64,000 nt of DNA, taken from the NCBI RefSeq assembly GCF_015686695.1, contig NZ_JADPMR010000001.1, positions 2,108,001 through 2,172,000 on the forward strand, read 5' to 3'. Shown here one piece after another: positions 18,542-26,818 of this stretch. Position 1 is the stretch's first letter, and each line of letters starts with the position of its first letter. This DNA is from Vibrio nitrifigilis (GTDB lineage: Bacteria > Pseudomonadota > Gammaproteobacteria > Enterobacterales > Vibrionaceae). The position numbers were made by a program, and so were the translations under genes. Below the pieces are notes generated by a model. The model searched no databases, was not told the origin of the DNA, and saw only the letters and a program-made list of their open reading frames with translations.

Positions 18542-19237
18542 ATGTCATCTCGCCCATCCGGCAAACGTTCAAAAACTGCAGTAAGGTCCTCCACCCCAGC
18601 TCGTCGCTCTCATTCTAACGACAAAAAACGTTACACTAAGCCTCAGAATAAGCGTCCTTCTCAAACTAATAGAAAACCACGCATTAGTCCTGATGAACAA
18701 AAAGTTATTATTTTCAACAAACCATTTGACGTATTGAGCCAATTTACTGACGGAGATGGACGTCAAACCTTAGCCGATTTTATCCCAGTAAAAGAAGTGT
18801 ATGCCGCTGGTCGTCTTGATAGAGACAGTGAAGGATTAATGGTGCTAACTAATGATGGTGTTTTGCAAGCACGATTAACCCAACCAAAATCTAAATCACC
18901 CAAAACATATTGGGTACAAGTCGAAGGTGCCCCTAGAGAACAGGATTTAGATCACTTGCGCCAAGGGGTTGAGTTAAAAGACGGCATGACATTACCTGCT
19001 GAAGTGAACATCATTGACGAACCCACGTCACTGTGGCCTCGTAACCCACCGGTACGTTTTCGAGCGGCAATCCCAACCACTTGGCTGGCGATTACCATTA
19101 TTGAAGGACGTAATCGGCAAGTCAGACGAATGACCGCACATATTGGCTATCCGACGCTGCGCTTGATTCGCTATTCAATGGGTGACATTACATTAGGCGA
19201 CTTAGCCAACGGTGAGTGGAAACAAATTCGCCCTTAG
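18542..19237 (+). CDS. rluE: 23S rRNA pseudouridine(2457) synthase RluE
   Basis: Isomerises U2457 of 23S rRNA (E. coli numbering). The first 55 residues are a basic, Ser/Arg/Lys-rich extension likely to contact RNA. The catalytic block AAGRLDRDSEGLMVLTNDG, with the active-site Asp, lies near residue 100, and the C-terminal motif EGRNRQVRRMTAHIGYPTLRL is typical of the RsuA/RluE family. The start ATG 18542 is 8 nt after AAGG. A longer frame from 18509 is possible but has no ribosome binding site. RluE rather than RluB/F is supported by the position beside icd and the short C-terminus. Confidence 0.9.
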   Translation: MSSRPSGKRSKTAVRSSTPARRSHSNDKKRYTKPQNKRPSQTNRKPRISPDEQKVIIFNKPFDVLSQFTDGDGRQTLADFIPVKEVYAAGRLDRDSEGLMVLTNDGVLQARLTQPKSKSPKTYWVQVEGAPREQDLDHLRQGVELKDGMTLPAEVNIIDEPTSLWPRNPPVRFRAAIPTTWLAITIIEGRNRQVRRMTAHIGYPTLRLIRYSMGDITLGDLANGEWKQIRP

Positions 19238-19258
19238 CAGAACATTCTCCTAAGGGCG
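19229..19258. terminator. Hairpin between rluE and hisI
   Basis: A 9-bp stem CGCCCTTAG / CTAAGGGCG with a 12-nt loop includes the rluE stop codon. Flanks are only weakly T-rich, so it is an imperfect intrinsic terminator that may work on both strands. Confidence 0.5.
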
Positions 19259-19289
19259 ATTCATATAATCTTTTGTCAGCAAAAGGACG

Positions 19290-19922
19290 TTATTTATGAC
19301 GTTCTTTTAATTTATCAACCACATCACTCATGGATAAATCTTGGTCATTCAACAATACCAATAAGTGGTACATCAAATCGGCTGATTCACAAATCAATTC
19401 CTGCTTGTCACCCGCCGTTGCCGCAAGCGCAACTTCAACGCCTTCTTCACCGACTTTTTGCGAAATACGTTTGGTGCCACGGGCGTATAAACTGGCGGTG
19501 TAAGAGCTTTCGGGATCGGCCGATTTACGTTCGCCAAGCAGAGTTTCCAATTGATGAAGCCAAACCATTTGTGACTCTTCTTGTGCGTCGCCATCAAAAC
19601 AGGTTGTCGTTCCTAAGTGGCATGTTGGGCCAATTGGGTTTGCTTTTACTAATAAGGTATCTTGGTCACAATCCAGCGCAATATTCTTTAACTGCAACAC
19701 GTTGCCAGAGGTTTCACCTTTGGTCCATAGACGCTGTTTGGTGCGTGAGAAGAAGGTAACCTTTTCAGTATCAAGCGTTTTTTGCAATGCTTCTGGGTTC
19801 ATGTATCCCATCATTAATACTTGGCTTGATTTGAAATCTTGCACAATCGCAGGGACTAACCCATCGACTTTTTCCCAATTCACTCTTTCGACTAGTGACT
19901 GACTTGTTGAATCTTGACTCAT
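19290..19922 (-). CDS. hisI: Phosphoribosyl-AMP cyclohydrolase / phosphoribosyl-ATP diphosphatase
   Basis: Bifunctional HisIE, steps 2 and 3 of histidine synthesis. The N-terminal cyclohydrolase (residues about 15-115) has VLMMGYMNPEAL, FFSRTKQRLWTKGETSGN and the metal-binding Cys block DCDQDTLL..GPTCHLGTTTCF. The C-terminal MazG-like PRA-PH domain has SYTASLYARGTKRISQKVGEEGVE. 210 residues. Last gene of the his operon; its ATG overlaps the hisF stop by 4 nt. Confidence 0.97.
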   Translation of the reverse strand: MSQDSTSQSLVERVNWEKVDGLVPAIVQDFKSSQVLMMGYMNPEALQKTLDTEKVTFFSRTKQRLWTKGETSGNVLQLKNIALDCDQDTLLVKANPIGPTCHLGTTTCFDGDAQEESQMVWLHQLETLLGERKSADPESSYTASLYARGTKRISQKVGEEGVEVALAATAGDKQELICESADLMYHLLVLLNDQDLSMSDVVDKLKERHK

Positions 19923-20692
19923 AGTCTTACCTCGATCCCTTCTTGTTTTAAGTATTGTTTTAATTCGCCAATATTAATGATTTGCTTGTGGAATACAGAC
20001 GCGGCGAGTGCGCCATCCACATTTGCTTTTTGGTAAGCATCGCGGAAGTGAACCATTTCACCAGCGCCACCAGACGCTATCAACGGAACTTTACACACTT
20101 CACGCACCATATTAAGTTGGTCTAGATCGTAGCCATTGCGCACGCCGTCTTGGTTCATCATATTCAGTACGATTTCTCCGGCGCCACGTTTTTGTACTTC
20201 TTGGACCCAATCTTTCGTTTCCCAACGCGTCGCTTTAGTGCGATGCTCATCTCCGGTAAATTGGTAGACTTGGTATTTACCCGTTTCTTTATCAAAGTAA
20301 GAATCGATCCCCACCACAATACACTGCACACCGAAGCGATCAGCCAGTTCAGTAATCAAGTCTGGGTTAGCGAGCGCGGGTGAATTGATCGAAACTTTAT
20401 CTGCGCCAAATTCCAGAATACGCGCACAATCTTCAGCGCTACGAATGCCACCAGCCACGCAGAAAGGAATATCGATGACTTCAGCAACACGTGATACCCA
20501 ACTTTTATCCACCACACGGCCATCACTTGATGCAGTGATATCGTAGAATACCAACTCGTCGGCGCCCTCTTCTGCGTAACGTTTCGCTAGTGGAACAATA
20601 TCACCAATGATTTCGTGATTACGAAATTGAACCCCTTTCACCACTTGTCCATCTCGAACGTCAAGACAGGGAATTATACGTTTTGCCAACAT
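19919..20692 (-). CDS. hisF: Imidazole glycerol phosphate synthase subunit HisF
   Basis: Cyclase half of the IGP synthase. It joins PRFAR with ammonia from HisH to give IGP and AICAR. A TIM barrel of 257 residues starting MLAKRIIPCLDVRDGQVVKG, with catalytic Asp candidates in CLDVRDG (near 11) and in the VVGIDSYFD strand (near 130). The phosphate-binding loops VAGGIRS and IASGGAGEM are present. It overlaps hisA by 19 nt and hisI by 4 nt, which suggests translational coupling. Confidence 0.97.
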   Translation of the reverse strand: MLAKRIIPCLDVRDGQVVKGVQFRNHEIIGDIVPLAKRYAEEGADELVFYDITASSDGRVVDKSWVSRVAEVIDIPFCVAGGIRSAEDCARILEFGADKVSINSPALANPDLITELADRFGVQCIVVGIDSYFDKETGKYQVYQFTGDEHRTKATRWETKDWVQEVQKRGAGEIVLNMMNQDGVRNGYDLDQLNMVREVCKVPLIASGGAGEMVHFRDAYQKANVDGALAASVFHKQIINIGELKQYLKQEGIEVRL

Positions 20693-21411
20693 GCGAATGC
20701 CTCCTCAGCGGTGAATTTACCATCTAGTAGTGCGCGGCCGACAATCACGCCCGCTACGCCTGTTCCTTTTAACGCTTCAATATCCGCTAAACTGCCGATA
20801 CCACCTGAAGATTGGAACTGTACCTGTGGGTATTGTTTACAAAGGTCAACGTACAACTCAACGTTAGAACCCGCTAACGTCCCATCGCGGGAAATATCCG
20901 TACACAACACATGTTGTAGGCCAACAGTAAGGTAATCCTCAATCAGCGCTTCGATGGTGACACCAGAATCTTCCTGCCAACCAGAAATAGCGACGTTACG
21001 TACCCCTTGATCATCAATATTGATGTCTAAAGCCAGCACGATGTGTTCCGCCCCATATTTTTGCATCCAACCTTTTACCATCTCTGGTTGTTTTACCGCG
21101 GTCGAACCAATCACAACGCGTTCTGCTCCAGCCTCAAGCAAACCTTTTACGTCAGATTCTGAACGAACCCCTCCGCCTATTTGTACATTAGCAGGGGTAC
21201 TCGCTATTAACTTGGCAATAAGGTCAAGTTGACGCGCTGAGGTATCTTTAGCACCGGTAAGATCAACAAGGTGTAACCAGTTCGCTCCGGCTTGGTGATA
21301 AACAGCGAATTGTTCGGCCGGATCAACTTTGTATTCTGTTACTTGGCCATAGTCACCTTGATAAAGGCGCACTACCTGACCTTCAATTAAATCTAATGCG
21401 GGAATGATCAT
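20674..21411 (-). CDS. hisA: ProFAR isomerase HisA
   Basis: Isomerises ProFAR to PRFAR, step 4. A 245-residue TIM barrel homologous to HisF, beginning MIIPALDLIEGQVVRLYQGDY, with the catalytic Asp in PALDL and a second in LCTDISRDGTLAGSN (near 130). Phosphate loops are QIGGGVRS and SSGGIGS. It is separated from hisH by 41 bp and overlaps hisF. Confidence 0.97.
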   Translation of the reverse strand: MIIPALDLIEGQVVRLYQGDYGQVTEYKVDPAEQFAVYHQAGANWLHLVDLTGAKDTSARQLDLIAKLIASTPANVQIGGGVRSESDVKGLLEAGAERVVIGSTAVKQPEMVKGWMQKYGAEHIVLALDINIDDQGVRNVAISGWQEDSGVTIEALIEDYLTVGLQHVLCTDISRDGTLAGSNVELYVDLCKQYPQVQFQSSGGIGSLADIEALKGTGVAGVIVGRALLDGKFTAEEAFACWQNV

Positions 21412-21452
21412 TTACACATCCTTTCACCCAATCCTTGATTCGGTGGTTATCC

Positions 21453-22064
21453 TTATAAATTCAGAAAATTAGCAATCAATTTAGCGCCAGCTTTAGAAGA
21501 GCGCTCTGGGTGAAATTGCACACCGTAATAGTTGCCACTTTGAATAGCAGCACTAAAAGGGTTGCCATAGTCGCCTTGGGCGATAGTGTAATCCCCGACA
21601 GGCATAGCAAAACTGTGGACAAAGTAGAAATGCTCGGTCTCTTCAATACCCGCGAACAACGGGTGCTGGTCAACCACTTTCACGGTATTCCACCCCATAT
21701 GAGGGAGTGGTAGACCAGCTGTATCCATTTGTTTTACAACACCTTGACACAACCCTAAGCAATCCACTTGCGCGGTAGCATCAGAACGTTTTTCTTCAGA
21801 ACGCAACCCGAGTAATTGCATACCCAAGCAGATGCCAAGAAGCGGTTTTTCCACTTTTTTGACTAACTCAATCAAACCACGCTCACGCAGGTTTTTCATC
21901 GCTTCGGTCGCCGTGCCGACACCAGGTAAAAACAGCTTATCAGCAGCAAGCACAACTGCAGGATCCCGAGAAATAACAGCGTCATAACCTAGACGTTCAA
22001 TCGCAAAACGTAGCGAGGAAATATTGGCGCAGCCGGTATCAATAATCACAACTTTTTGGGTCAT
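21453..22064 (-). CDS. hisH: Imidazole glycerol phosphate synthase subunit HisH
   Basis: Glutaminase half of IGP synthase. A class I glutamine amidotransferase of 203 residues, with nucleophile Cys in GICLGMQLLG (near residue 80) and catalytic His-Glu in GVQFHPERSSKAG near the C-terminus. The start abuts the hisB stop directly (22064/22065), so the two are likely coupled. Confidence 0.97.
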   Translation of the reverse strand: MTQKVVIIDTGCANISSLRFAIERLGYDAVISRDPAVVLAADKLFLPGVGTATEAMKNLRERGLIELVKKVEKPLLGICLGMQLLGLRSEEKRSDATAQVDCLGLCQGVVKQMDTAGLPLPHMGWNTVKVVDQHPLFAGIEETEHFYFVHSFAMPVGDYTIAQGDYGNPFSAAIQSGNYYGVQFHPERSSKAGAKLIANFLNL

Positions 22065-23138
22065 TTATAGAACTCCTTTGCTGCTTGGCAATTCATTACC
22101 TTCCACTTTAATCGCTTGGCGTAATGTACGACCAAACGCTTTGAATAAGCTTTCGATAATGTGGTGATCGTTTTCGCCGTTAGACGACAGGTGCAATGTA
22201 CATGCTAATGTGTCAGTTAATGAACGGAAAAAGTGATACACCATTTCCGTTGAGAAATCGCCCACTTGCTCGCGGCTAAACTTCGCATCGAATTTCAAAT
22301 AAGGACGACCAGATAGGTCGAGTGCGCACTGAGCTAAACATTCATCCATTGGTAAAGTAAAACCAAAACGGCCAATACCACGTTTATCACCTAGCGCTTC
22401 TTTTAGTGCTTGACCTAGCGCTAGCGCGGTATCTTCGACCGTATGGTGATCATCAATATGTAGATCGCCCGAAACTTGGCACACCATTTGGAAACCACCG
22501 TGAGTAGCAATTTGATCCAACATATGATCAAAGAAGCCAAGTCCTGTTGAGATTTGATTGCCACCCTGCTCATCTAAGTTAACGGCAACTTTAATGTCCG
22601 TTTCTTTTGTTTTACGCACCACTTCAGAGATACGCGGTTTAGTGGTGAGTAATTTTACAATGGCTGGCCAATTAAGCGTTTCTGGGTTGTACTGAATGCC
22701 TTGCACCGCCATATTTTGCGCTAATTGCATGTCGGTTGCACGGTCACCAATAACAGCTGATTGGGTAAAATCAATTAAGCCACCTTGGAGATAGTCTTTA
22801 ACTAGCCCCAACTTAGGTTTACGACATGAGCAATTATCTTCTTCGAAGTGTGGGCAAAGTAATACGTCATCAAACTTAACCCCTTGTGAAGCAAAGATCT
22901 CCATCATCATATTGTGCGGCGCATCAAAATCTTCTTGTGGGTAGCTATCCGTTCCTAAACCATCCTGATTAGACACCATCACCAGACGGTATCCAGCGTT
23001 TTGCAAAGCAAGCAAGCTAGGAATGACAAAGGGTTCAAGCTTCAGTTTATCGAGGCGATCCACCTGAAAATCGATGGGTGGTTCAACAATTAACGTGCCG
23101 TCACGGTCAATGAAGAGAATTTTTTGTTGTTTACTCAC
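22065..23138 (-). CDS. hisB: Histidinol-phosphatase / imidazoleglycerol-phosphate dehydratase
   Basis: Bifunctional enzyme for steps 6 and 8, in the fused form typical of gammaproteobacteria. The N-terminal HAD phosphatase (about 1-165) has the nucleophile motif FIDRDGTL and a Cys/His zinc loop CPHFEEDNCSCRKPK. The C-terminal IGPD domain has the paired metal motifs FFDHMLDQIATHGG, DDHHTVEDTALALG and ENDHHIIESLFKAFGR. 357 residues. A 52-bp gap to hisC contains an 8-bp hairpin. Confidence 0.97.
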   Translation of the reverse strand: MSKQQKILFIDRDGTLIVEPPIDFQVDRLDKLKLEPFVIPSLLALQNAGYRLVMVSNQDGLGTDSYPQEDFDAPHNMMMEIFASQGVKFDDVLLCPHFEEDNCSCRKPKLGLVKDYLQGGLIDFTQSAVIGDRATDMQLAQNMAVQGIQYNPETLNWPAIVKLLTTKPRISEVVRKTKETDIKVAVNLDEQGGNQISTGLGFFDHMLDQIATHGGFQMVCQVSGDLHIDDHHTVEDTALALGQALKEALGDKRGIGRFGFTLPMDECLAQCALDLSGRPYLKFDAKFSREQVGDFSTEMVYHFFRSLTDTLACTLHLSSNGENDHHIIESLFKAFGRTLRQAIKVEGNELPSSKGVL

Positions 23139-23155
23139 AGAAAGTTCCTTTTCTA

Positions 23156-23179
23156 AGAGGAAGCGTATTCTCTTCCTCT
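23156..23179 (-). repeat. Intra-operon hairpin between hisC and hisB
   Basis: Perfect 8-bp inverted repeat AGAGGAAG / CTTCCTCT with an 8-nt loop in the 52-bp hisC-hisB gap. It has no T-run. On the mRNA it lies just upstream of the hisB ribosome binding region and might tune translation or decay. Confidence 0.45.
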
Positions 23180-23190
23180 CATATAATCAG

Positions 23191-24231
23191 TTATTGGTAG
23201 TAATTACGAATAAAGGCCAGTGTTTTTTCGCACTCTTCACGATTCCCTGCACTAATACGTACACAGTTTTTAATGGGTGAATTGCGTAAAATAATGCCTT
23301 CATTCCAAGCGGCTTTAAACAGCGCGTCACCATCAGGGAATTCAATCAGAATATAGTTACCCCAGCCATCAAATACGGTAACACCTTCAATCGCACTTAA
23401 ACCCGCCTGCAAATAGGCTCGGTTGGCTGAAATATCCAATACCTGGAATTTTGTTCGCGCTAGACCAGCTTCGGATAAAGCTTGAACCGCAATTTCTGCT
23501 ACGGGAATTGGCACAGGGTATGGTGCAATCACTTTCAATAGCACTTGGATTAATTCAGAATTTGCTAAGGTAAAACCACAACGTAACCCCGCCAGTGCGA
23601 ATGCTTTTGATAACGTACGGAGAATCGCAAGGTGCGGATAGTGCGCTAATAAATCAACCGTGCTCGCTTCTAAACAGAAATCGATATAAGCCTCATCCAT
23701 TACCACGATTGCGCGATCTTTGGTCATCTCTAGTAACTTAATAATATCGTTACGGTTAACCAAATTACCTGTTGGGTTATTGGGACTACACACAAACACC
23801 AACTTAACATTATCCAGATTACGTTCGATTTCCGGTAAGTTCAGTTGCCAATCGTCAGTCAATGGTACGGTTTTACGTTCCACTCCAAATGTTTCCGCAC
23901 TAATTGCGTACATTCCATAGGTAGGAGGACAGTATAAAATAGCGTCTTCACCCGCTTCACAAAACGCGCGCACTAATAATTCAATACCTTCATCAGAACC
24001 ACGAGAAGTGAGCACTTGTTCCGGTTGTACGCCAGCATAACTTGCATAAGCATTAATCAATTCAGCCGGCTGACAATCACTGTAACGGTTTAAGTTATTG
24101 AGTGATAAATTGTATTCATTACCAAATGGCGATTCATTGGCGTTCAACCACACATCACCGGAGCCACCAATACGACGTGCAGAAAGATACGGAGTTAATG
24201 CTTGAACTTGTTTACGAGCTAACTTTTCCAT
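23191..24231 (-). CDS. hisC: Histidinol-phosphate aminotransferase
   Basis: PLP-dependent class II aminotransferase, step 7: imidazole acetol phosphate plus glutamate to histidinol phosphate. 346 residues. Landmarks are LNANESPFGN (near 28), CSPNNPTGNL (near 150), VVMDEAYIDF and the PLP Lys in LRTLSKAFALAGLRCGF (near 210). It follows hisD with a 2-bp gap. Confidence 0.97.
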   Translation of the reverse strand: MEKLARKQVQALTPYLSARRIGGSGDVWLNANESPFGNEYNLSLNNLNRYSDCQPAELINAYASYAGVQPEQVLTSRGSDEGIELLVRAFCEAGEDAILYCPPTYGMYAISAETFGVERKTVPLTDDWQLNLPEIERNLDNVKLVFVCSPNNPTGNLVNRNDIIKLLEMTKDRAIVVMDEAYIDFCLEASTVDLLAHYPHLAILRTLSKAFALAGLRCGFTLANSELIQVLLKVIAPYPVPIPVAEIAVQALSEAGLARTKFQVLDISANRAYLQAGLSAIEGVTVFDGWGNYILIEFPDGDALFKAAWNEGIILRNSPIKNCVRISAGNREECEKTLAFIRNYYQ

Positions 24232-24233
24232 GT

Positions 24234-25529
24234 CTATTGCTCCTTTTGCAGTTTTTCTACACGGATGGTGACGGCACGACGGTGTGCGTCTAACCCTTCC
24301 GCATTGGCAATTTCAACCACGGTAGGGGCAAGGCTTTGCAGGCCTGTTGCTGACAACTCTTGCACTGTCATACGTTTACTAAAATCTGCTAATCCAAGAC
24401 TTGAATAGGTTCGAGTGTAGCCATACGTTGGTAGCACGTGGTTAGTACCTGAAGCATAATCACCCACTGATTCTGGTGACCAATCGCCTAGAAAGATTGA
24501 CCCTGCGTTATCAAACAGTGGCACAAGCTCTCGTGGATTTTTAGTCTGTACGATTAAGTGCTCTGGGCCATAAAAGTTGGAGATAGATACGGCTTGGGTC
24601 AAAGACTCGGCGATAATAATTAAACTCGATGCCAACGCTTTTTGTGCAATCTCTTTACGCGAAAGTTCAGCTAACTGCTTTTGCACTGCATCGGTGACTT
24701 GGTCAGCAATCACAGGTGACGGCGTCACTAGAACCACTTGTGAATCTGGTCCGTGTTCAGCTTGGCTCAGTAAGTCCGCAGCAATAAAGTCAGGGTCAGC
24801 GTTTTCATCAGCAATCACCAATACTTCTGATGGACCAGCAGGCATATCAATCGCGGCACCACGGAAATCATTACTCACTTGACGTTTTGCTTCTGTCACA
24901 TACGCATTACCGGGACCAAAAATCTTGTCCACTTTGGTGACCGATTCTGTACCATAAGCCATCGCGGCAACAGCTTGACCACCGCCTAAATTGTACACTT
25001 CATCAATATTACACAATTTAGCGACGTATAAAATTTCATCCGCAATAGGTGGTGGAGAACATAAAATCACTTTACGACAACCCGCTATTTGTGCTGGCAC
25101 ACCAAGCATAAGTACAGTAGAAGGCAGAGGCGCACTACCACCCGGAATATATAGCCCCACTTTGCTGATTGGACGAGTCACCTGCTCACACATGACACCA
25201 GGCATCGTTTCGACTTTTACTGGTTGTGGCTTTTGCGCTTTGTGGAATTTACTGATATTCGCATAAGCCTCTTCCAGTGCTTGTTTCATTTCTGGTGTTA
25301 AACGAGCGCATGCTTGTTCAATGTCTTGCTCTGACACGCGCAAAGAGTCTGGTTTTACACGATCAAATTTTTCCGTTAATTCCCAAAGGGCTTTATCCCC
25401 TTCGGTACGAACTTTATTAATCACTTCAGAAACAGCAGCGGTAATATTCGCGCCTTCAGTAATAGCAGGACGCTCTAAAATAGTATCTTGTTGTTCTTCA
25501 CTTAGGGATTGCCAAACGACTGTTCTCAT
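24234..25529 (-). CDS. hisD: Histidinol dehydrogenase
   Basis: Zinc- and NAD-dependent four-electron oxidation of histidinol to histidine, the last two steps. 431 residues. Landmarks are YIPGGSAPLPSTVLMLGVPA (near 130), VDKIFGPGNAYVTEAKR, DMPAGPSEVLVIAD, LLSQAEHGPDSQV with the zinc-ligand His, and the second catalytic region NFYGPEHL. It follows hisG by 4 bp. Confidence 0.97.
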   Translation of the reverse strand: MRTVVWQSLSEEQQDTILERPAITEGANITAAVSEVINKVRTEGDKALWELTEKFDRVKPDSLRVSEQDIEQACARLTPEMKQALEEAYANISKFHKAQKPQPVKVETMPGVMCEQVTRPISKVGLYIPGGSAPLPSTVLMLGVPAQIAGCRKVILCSPPPIADEILYVAKLCNIDEVYNLGGGQAVAAMAYGTESVTKVDKIFGPGNAYVTEAKRQVSNDFRGAAIDMPAGPSEVLVIADENADPDFIAADLLSQAEHGPDSQVVLVTPSPVIADQVTDAVQKQLAELSRKEIAQKALASSLIIIAESLTQAVSISNFYGPEHLIVQTKNPRELVPLFDNAGSIFLGDWSPESVGDYASGTNHVLPTYGYTRTYSSLGLADFSKRMTVQELSATGLQSLAPTVVEIANAEGLDAHRRAVTIRVEKLQKEQ

Positions 25530-25533
25530 TGTC

Positions 25534-26430
25534 TTACTCCATCATTTTTTCAATTGGTAGAACAAGGATGGAGCTGGCACCTAACGCTTTGAGTTGCTCC
25601 ATAGTTTCCCAGAAAAGATTTTCTGCGCTGACTAGGTGTACTGCCATACGAGATTTGTCTGCAGAAAGTGGTAGTACGGTTGGGTCTTCAGCACCTGGTA
25701 GCAATGCGGTAATTTCAGCTAAACGTTCAACAGGAGCATGTAGCATAATGTATTTTGATTCTTTTGCCTGTTGAACCCCTTGCATACGAGTCAAAAGTTT
25801 ATCGATTAATTTCGCTTTATCCGGCGCAAATTCACCCGCACGCTGAATTAATGTCGCTTTCGATTCAAAAATCACTTCAACTTCTTTAAGGCCGTTAGCT
25901 TCAAGCGTTGCACCTGTGGAGACCAAATCAGCAATTGCATCTGCGAGCCCAGCACGTGGAGCCACTTCCACTGAACCGGTTAACATACAAGTACTGAAAT
26001 CGATACCTTGACGATCCATGTAAGCTTTCAGTAGTTGTGGATAGCTAGTCGCGATACGTTTGCCCTGAAGATCTTGAGGACCGTTGTATTCTTCATCTGA
26101 ATCAATCGCAATCGATAAGTGACACCCACCAAAATCCATACGGCGTAATGTTGTAAAATCGTTAGGTTCATTAAGTGCTTTACGATCGAGGCGTACTTCT
26201 TCTAGTTCGTTTTCGCCAATAAACCCTAAATCAACAACACCATCCATAATCAGACCTGGAATATCATCGTCACGAACGAGCAATAGGTCAATTGGCATAT
26301 TTACCGAGTGAACAACTAAACGTTCACCCATAATGTTGAAGCGGACACCACATTGTTTTAATAAGCTTTGGCACTCTTTTGATAGGCGGCCTTTCTTTTG
26401 AATCGCGATACGTAGACGTTGTGATTGCAT
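25534..26430 (-). CDS. hisG: ATP phosphoribosyltransferase HisG
   Basis: First and feedback-controlled step of histidine synthesis: PRPP plus ATP to phosphoribosyl-ATP. It is the long form (298 residues) with its own C-terminal ACT-like regulatory domain, so no HisZ is needed. Landmarks are RLRIAIQKKGRLS, DLGFIGENEL, GKRIATSYPQLLKAYM, GSVEVAPRAGLADAIADLVSTG (quoted as two parts, GSVEVAPRAGLADA and IADLVSTGATL), the PRPP loop. First structural gene after the attenuator. Confidence 0.97.
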   Translation of the reverse strand: MQSQRLRIAIQKKGRLSKECQSLLKQCGVRFNIMGERLVVHSVNMPIDLLLVRDDDIPGLIMDGVVDLGFIGENELEEVRLDRKALNEPNDFTTLRRMDFGGCHLSIAIDSDEEYNGPQDLQGKRIATSYPQLLKAYMDRQGIDFSTCMLTGSVEVAPRAGLADAIADLVSTGATLEANGLKEVEVIFESKATLIQRAGEFAPDKAKLIDKLLTRMQGVQQAKESKYIMLHAPVERLAEITALLPGAEDPTVLPLSADKSRMAVHLVSAENLFWETMEQLKALGASSILVLPIEKMME

Positions 26431-26488
26431 ACATTCTTCCTTTGCAACTTTTTGAATTTAAACCAGTTCTTGTTGGACCAATATGAAA

Positions 26489-26520
26489 AAACCCTCGGGA
26501 TTTAATGCTCCCGAGGGTTT
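26489..26520 (-). terminator. Histidine operon attenuator terminator
   Basis: A 12-bp perfect stem AAACCCTCGGGA / TCCCGAGGGTTT with an 8-nt loop, followed on the minus strand by six T. It lies between the leader peptide and hisG. Upstream on the RNA are two further CGGGAG/CTCCCG-bearing segments (about 26545-26590) able to pair alternatively, as expected of an attenuator. Confidence 0.9.
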
Positions 26521-26544
26521 GAAATCTGGCTATAAACTGATTTG

Positions 26545-26590
26545 ACCACCGGGAGATTCCTGCCTCCCGGGTATGCGTACATCTCCCGAA
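26545..26590 (-). promoter_or_regulatory. his leader alternative-pairing segments
   Basis: On the minus strand the segment repeats CGGGAGA, CCGGGAGG and TCTCCCGG, so it can fold internally or compete with the downstream attenuator stem, which holds CTCGGGAG and TCCCGAG. Ribosome stalling on the leader's His codons would cover the first element. This is the standard his attenuation layout; the pairings are inferred by eye. Confidence 0.7.
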
Positions 26591-26597
26591 AGACTGA

Positions 26598-26645
26598 TTA
26601 GGGATGATGATGGTGATGATGAATGTTCATATCGAAGTTACGCAT
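26598..26645 (-). CDS. hisL: his operon leader peptide
   Basis: Fifteen-codon reading frame MRNFDMNIHHHHHHP with six consecutive His codons (mixed CAT/CAC), stop TAA. In histidine starvation the ribosome stalls in the His run and prevents formation of the terminator before hisG, so the operon is transcribed. It starts about 30 nt after the predicted transcription start. Confidence 0.93.
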   Translation of the reverse strand: MRNFDMNIHHHHHHP

Positions 26646-26677
26646 ACTTATTTACTGTTTTTCGTTGGAATGGAAAC

Positions 26678-26706
26678 ACACTAACTAAGCTTGGCCCTTT
26701 TTTCAA
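26678..26706 (-). promoter_or_regulatory. Candidate promoter of the his operon
   Basis: On the minus strand TTGAAA (26706-26701) and TAGTGT (26683-26678) are 17 bp apart. The -35 match is good and the -10 weak. The distance to hisL fits a short leader RNA. Confidence 0.45.
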
Positions 26707-26770
26707 GCCCTAATCCGACTTTTTTTATGACTTTTTTATTTTGTTTGGATATGAAATTGACAACATAAAA

Positions 26771-26792
26771 AAAGGAGGCTTAAGCCTCCTTT
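26771..26792 (-). terminator. Terminator of the NhaC-like transporter gene
   Basis: A perfect 22-nt palindrome AAAGGAGGCTT / AAGCCTCCTTT, followed on the minus strand by a run of seven T, lies 27 bp past the transporter stop. Confidence 0.85.
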
Positions 26793-26818
26793 GATTAACA
26801 ATTCTTTAAACTAGCAGA

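Noticed and set aside
26605..26622. Six consecutive histidine codons, as in an engineered affinity tag
   Set aside because: The run lies in a 15-codon leader with an attenuator before hisG, the natural histidine attenuation design.
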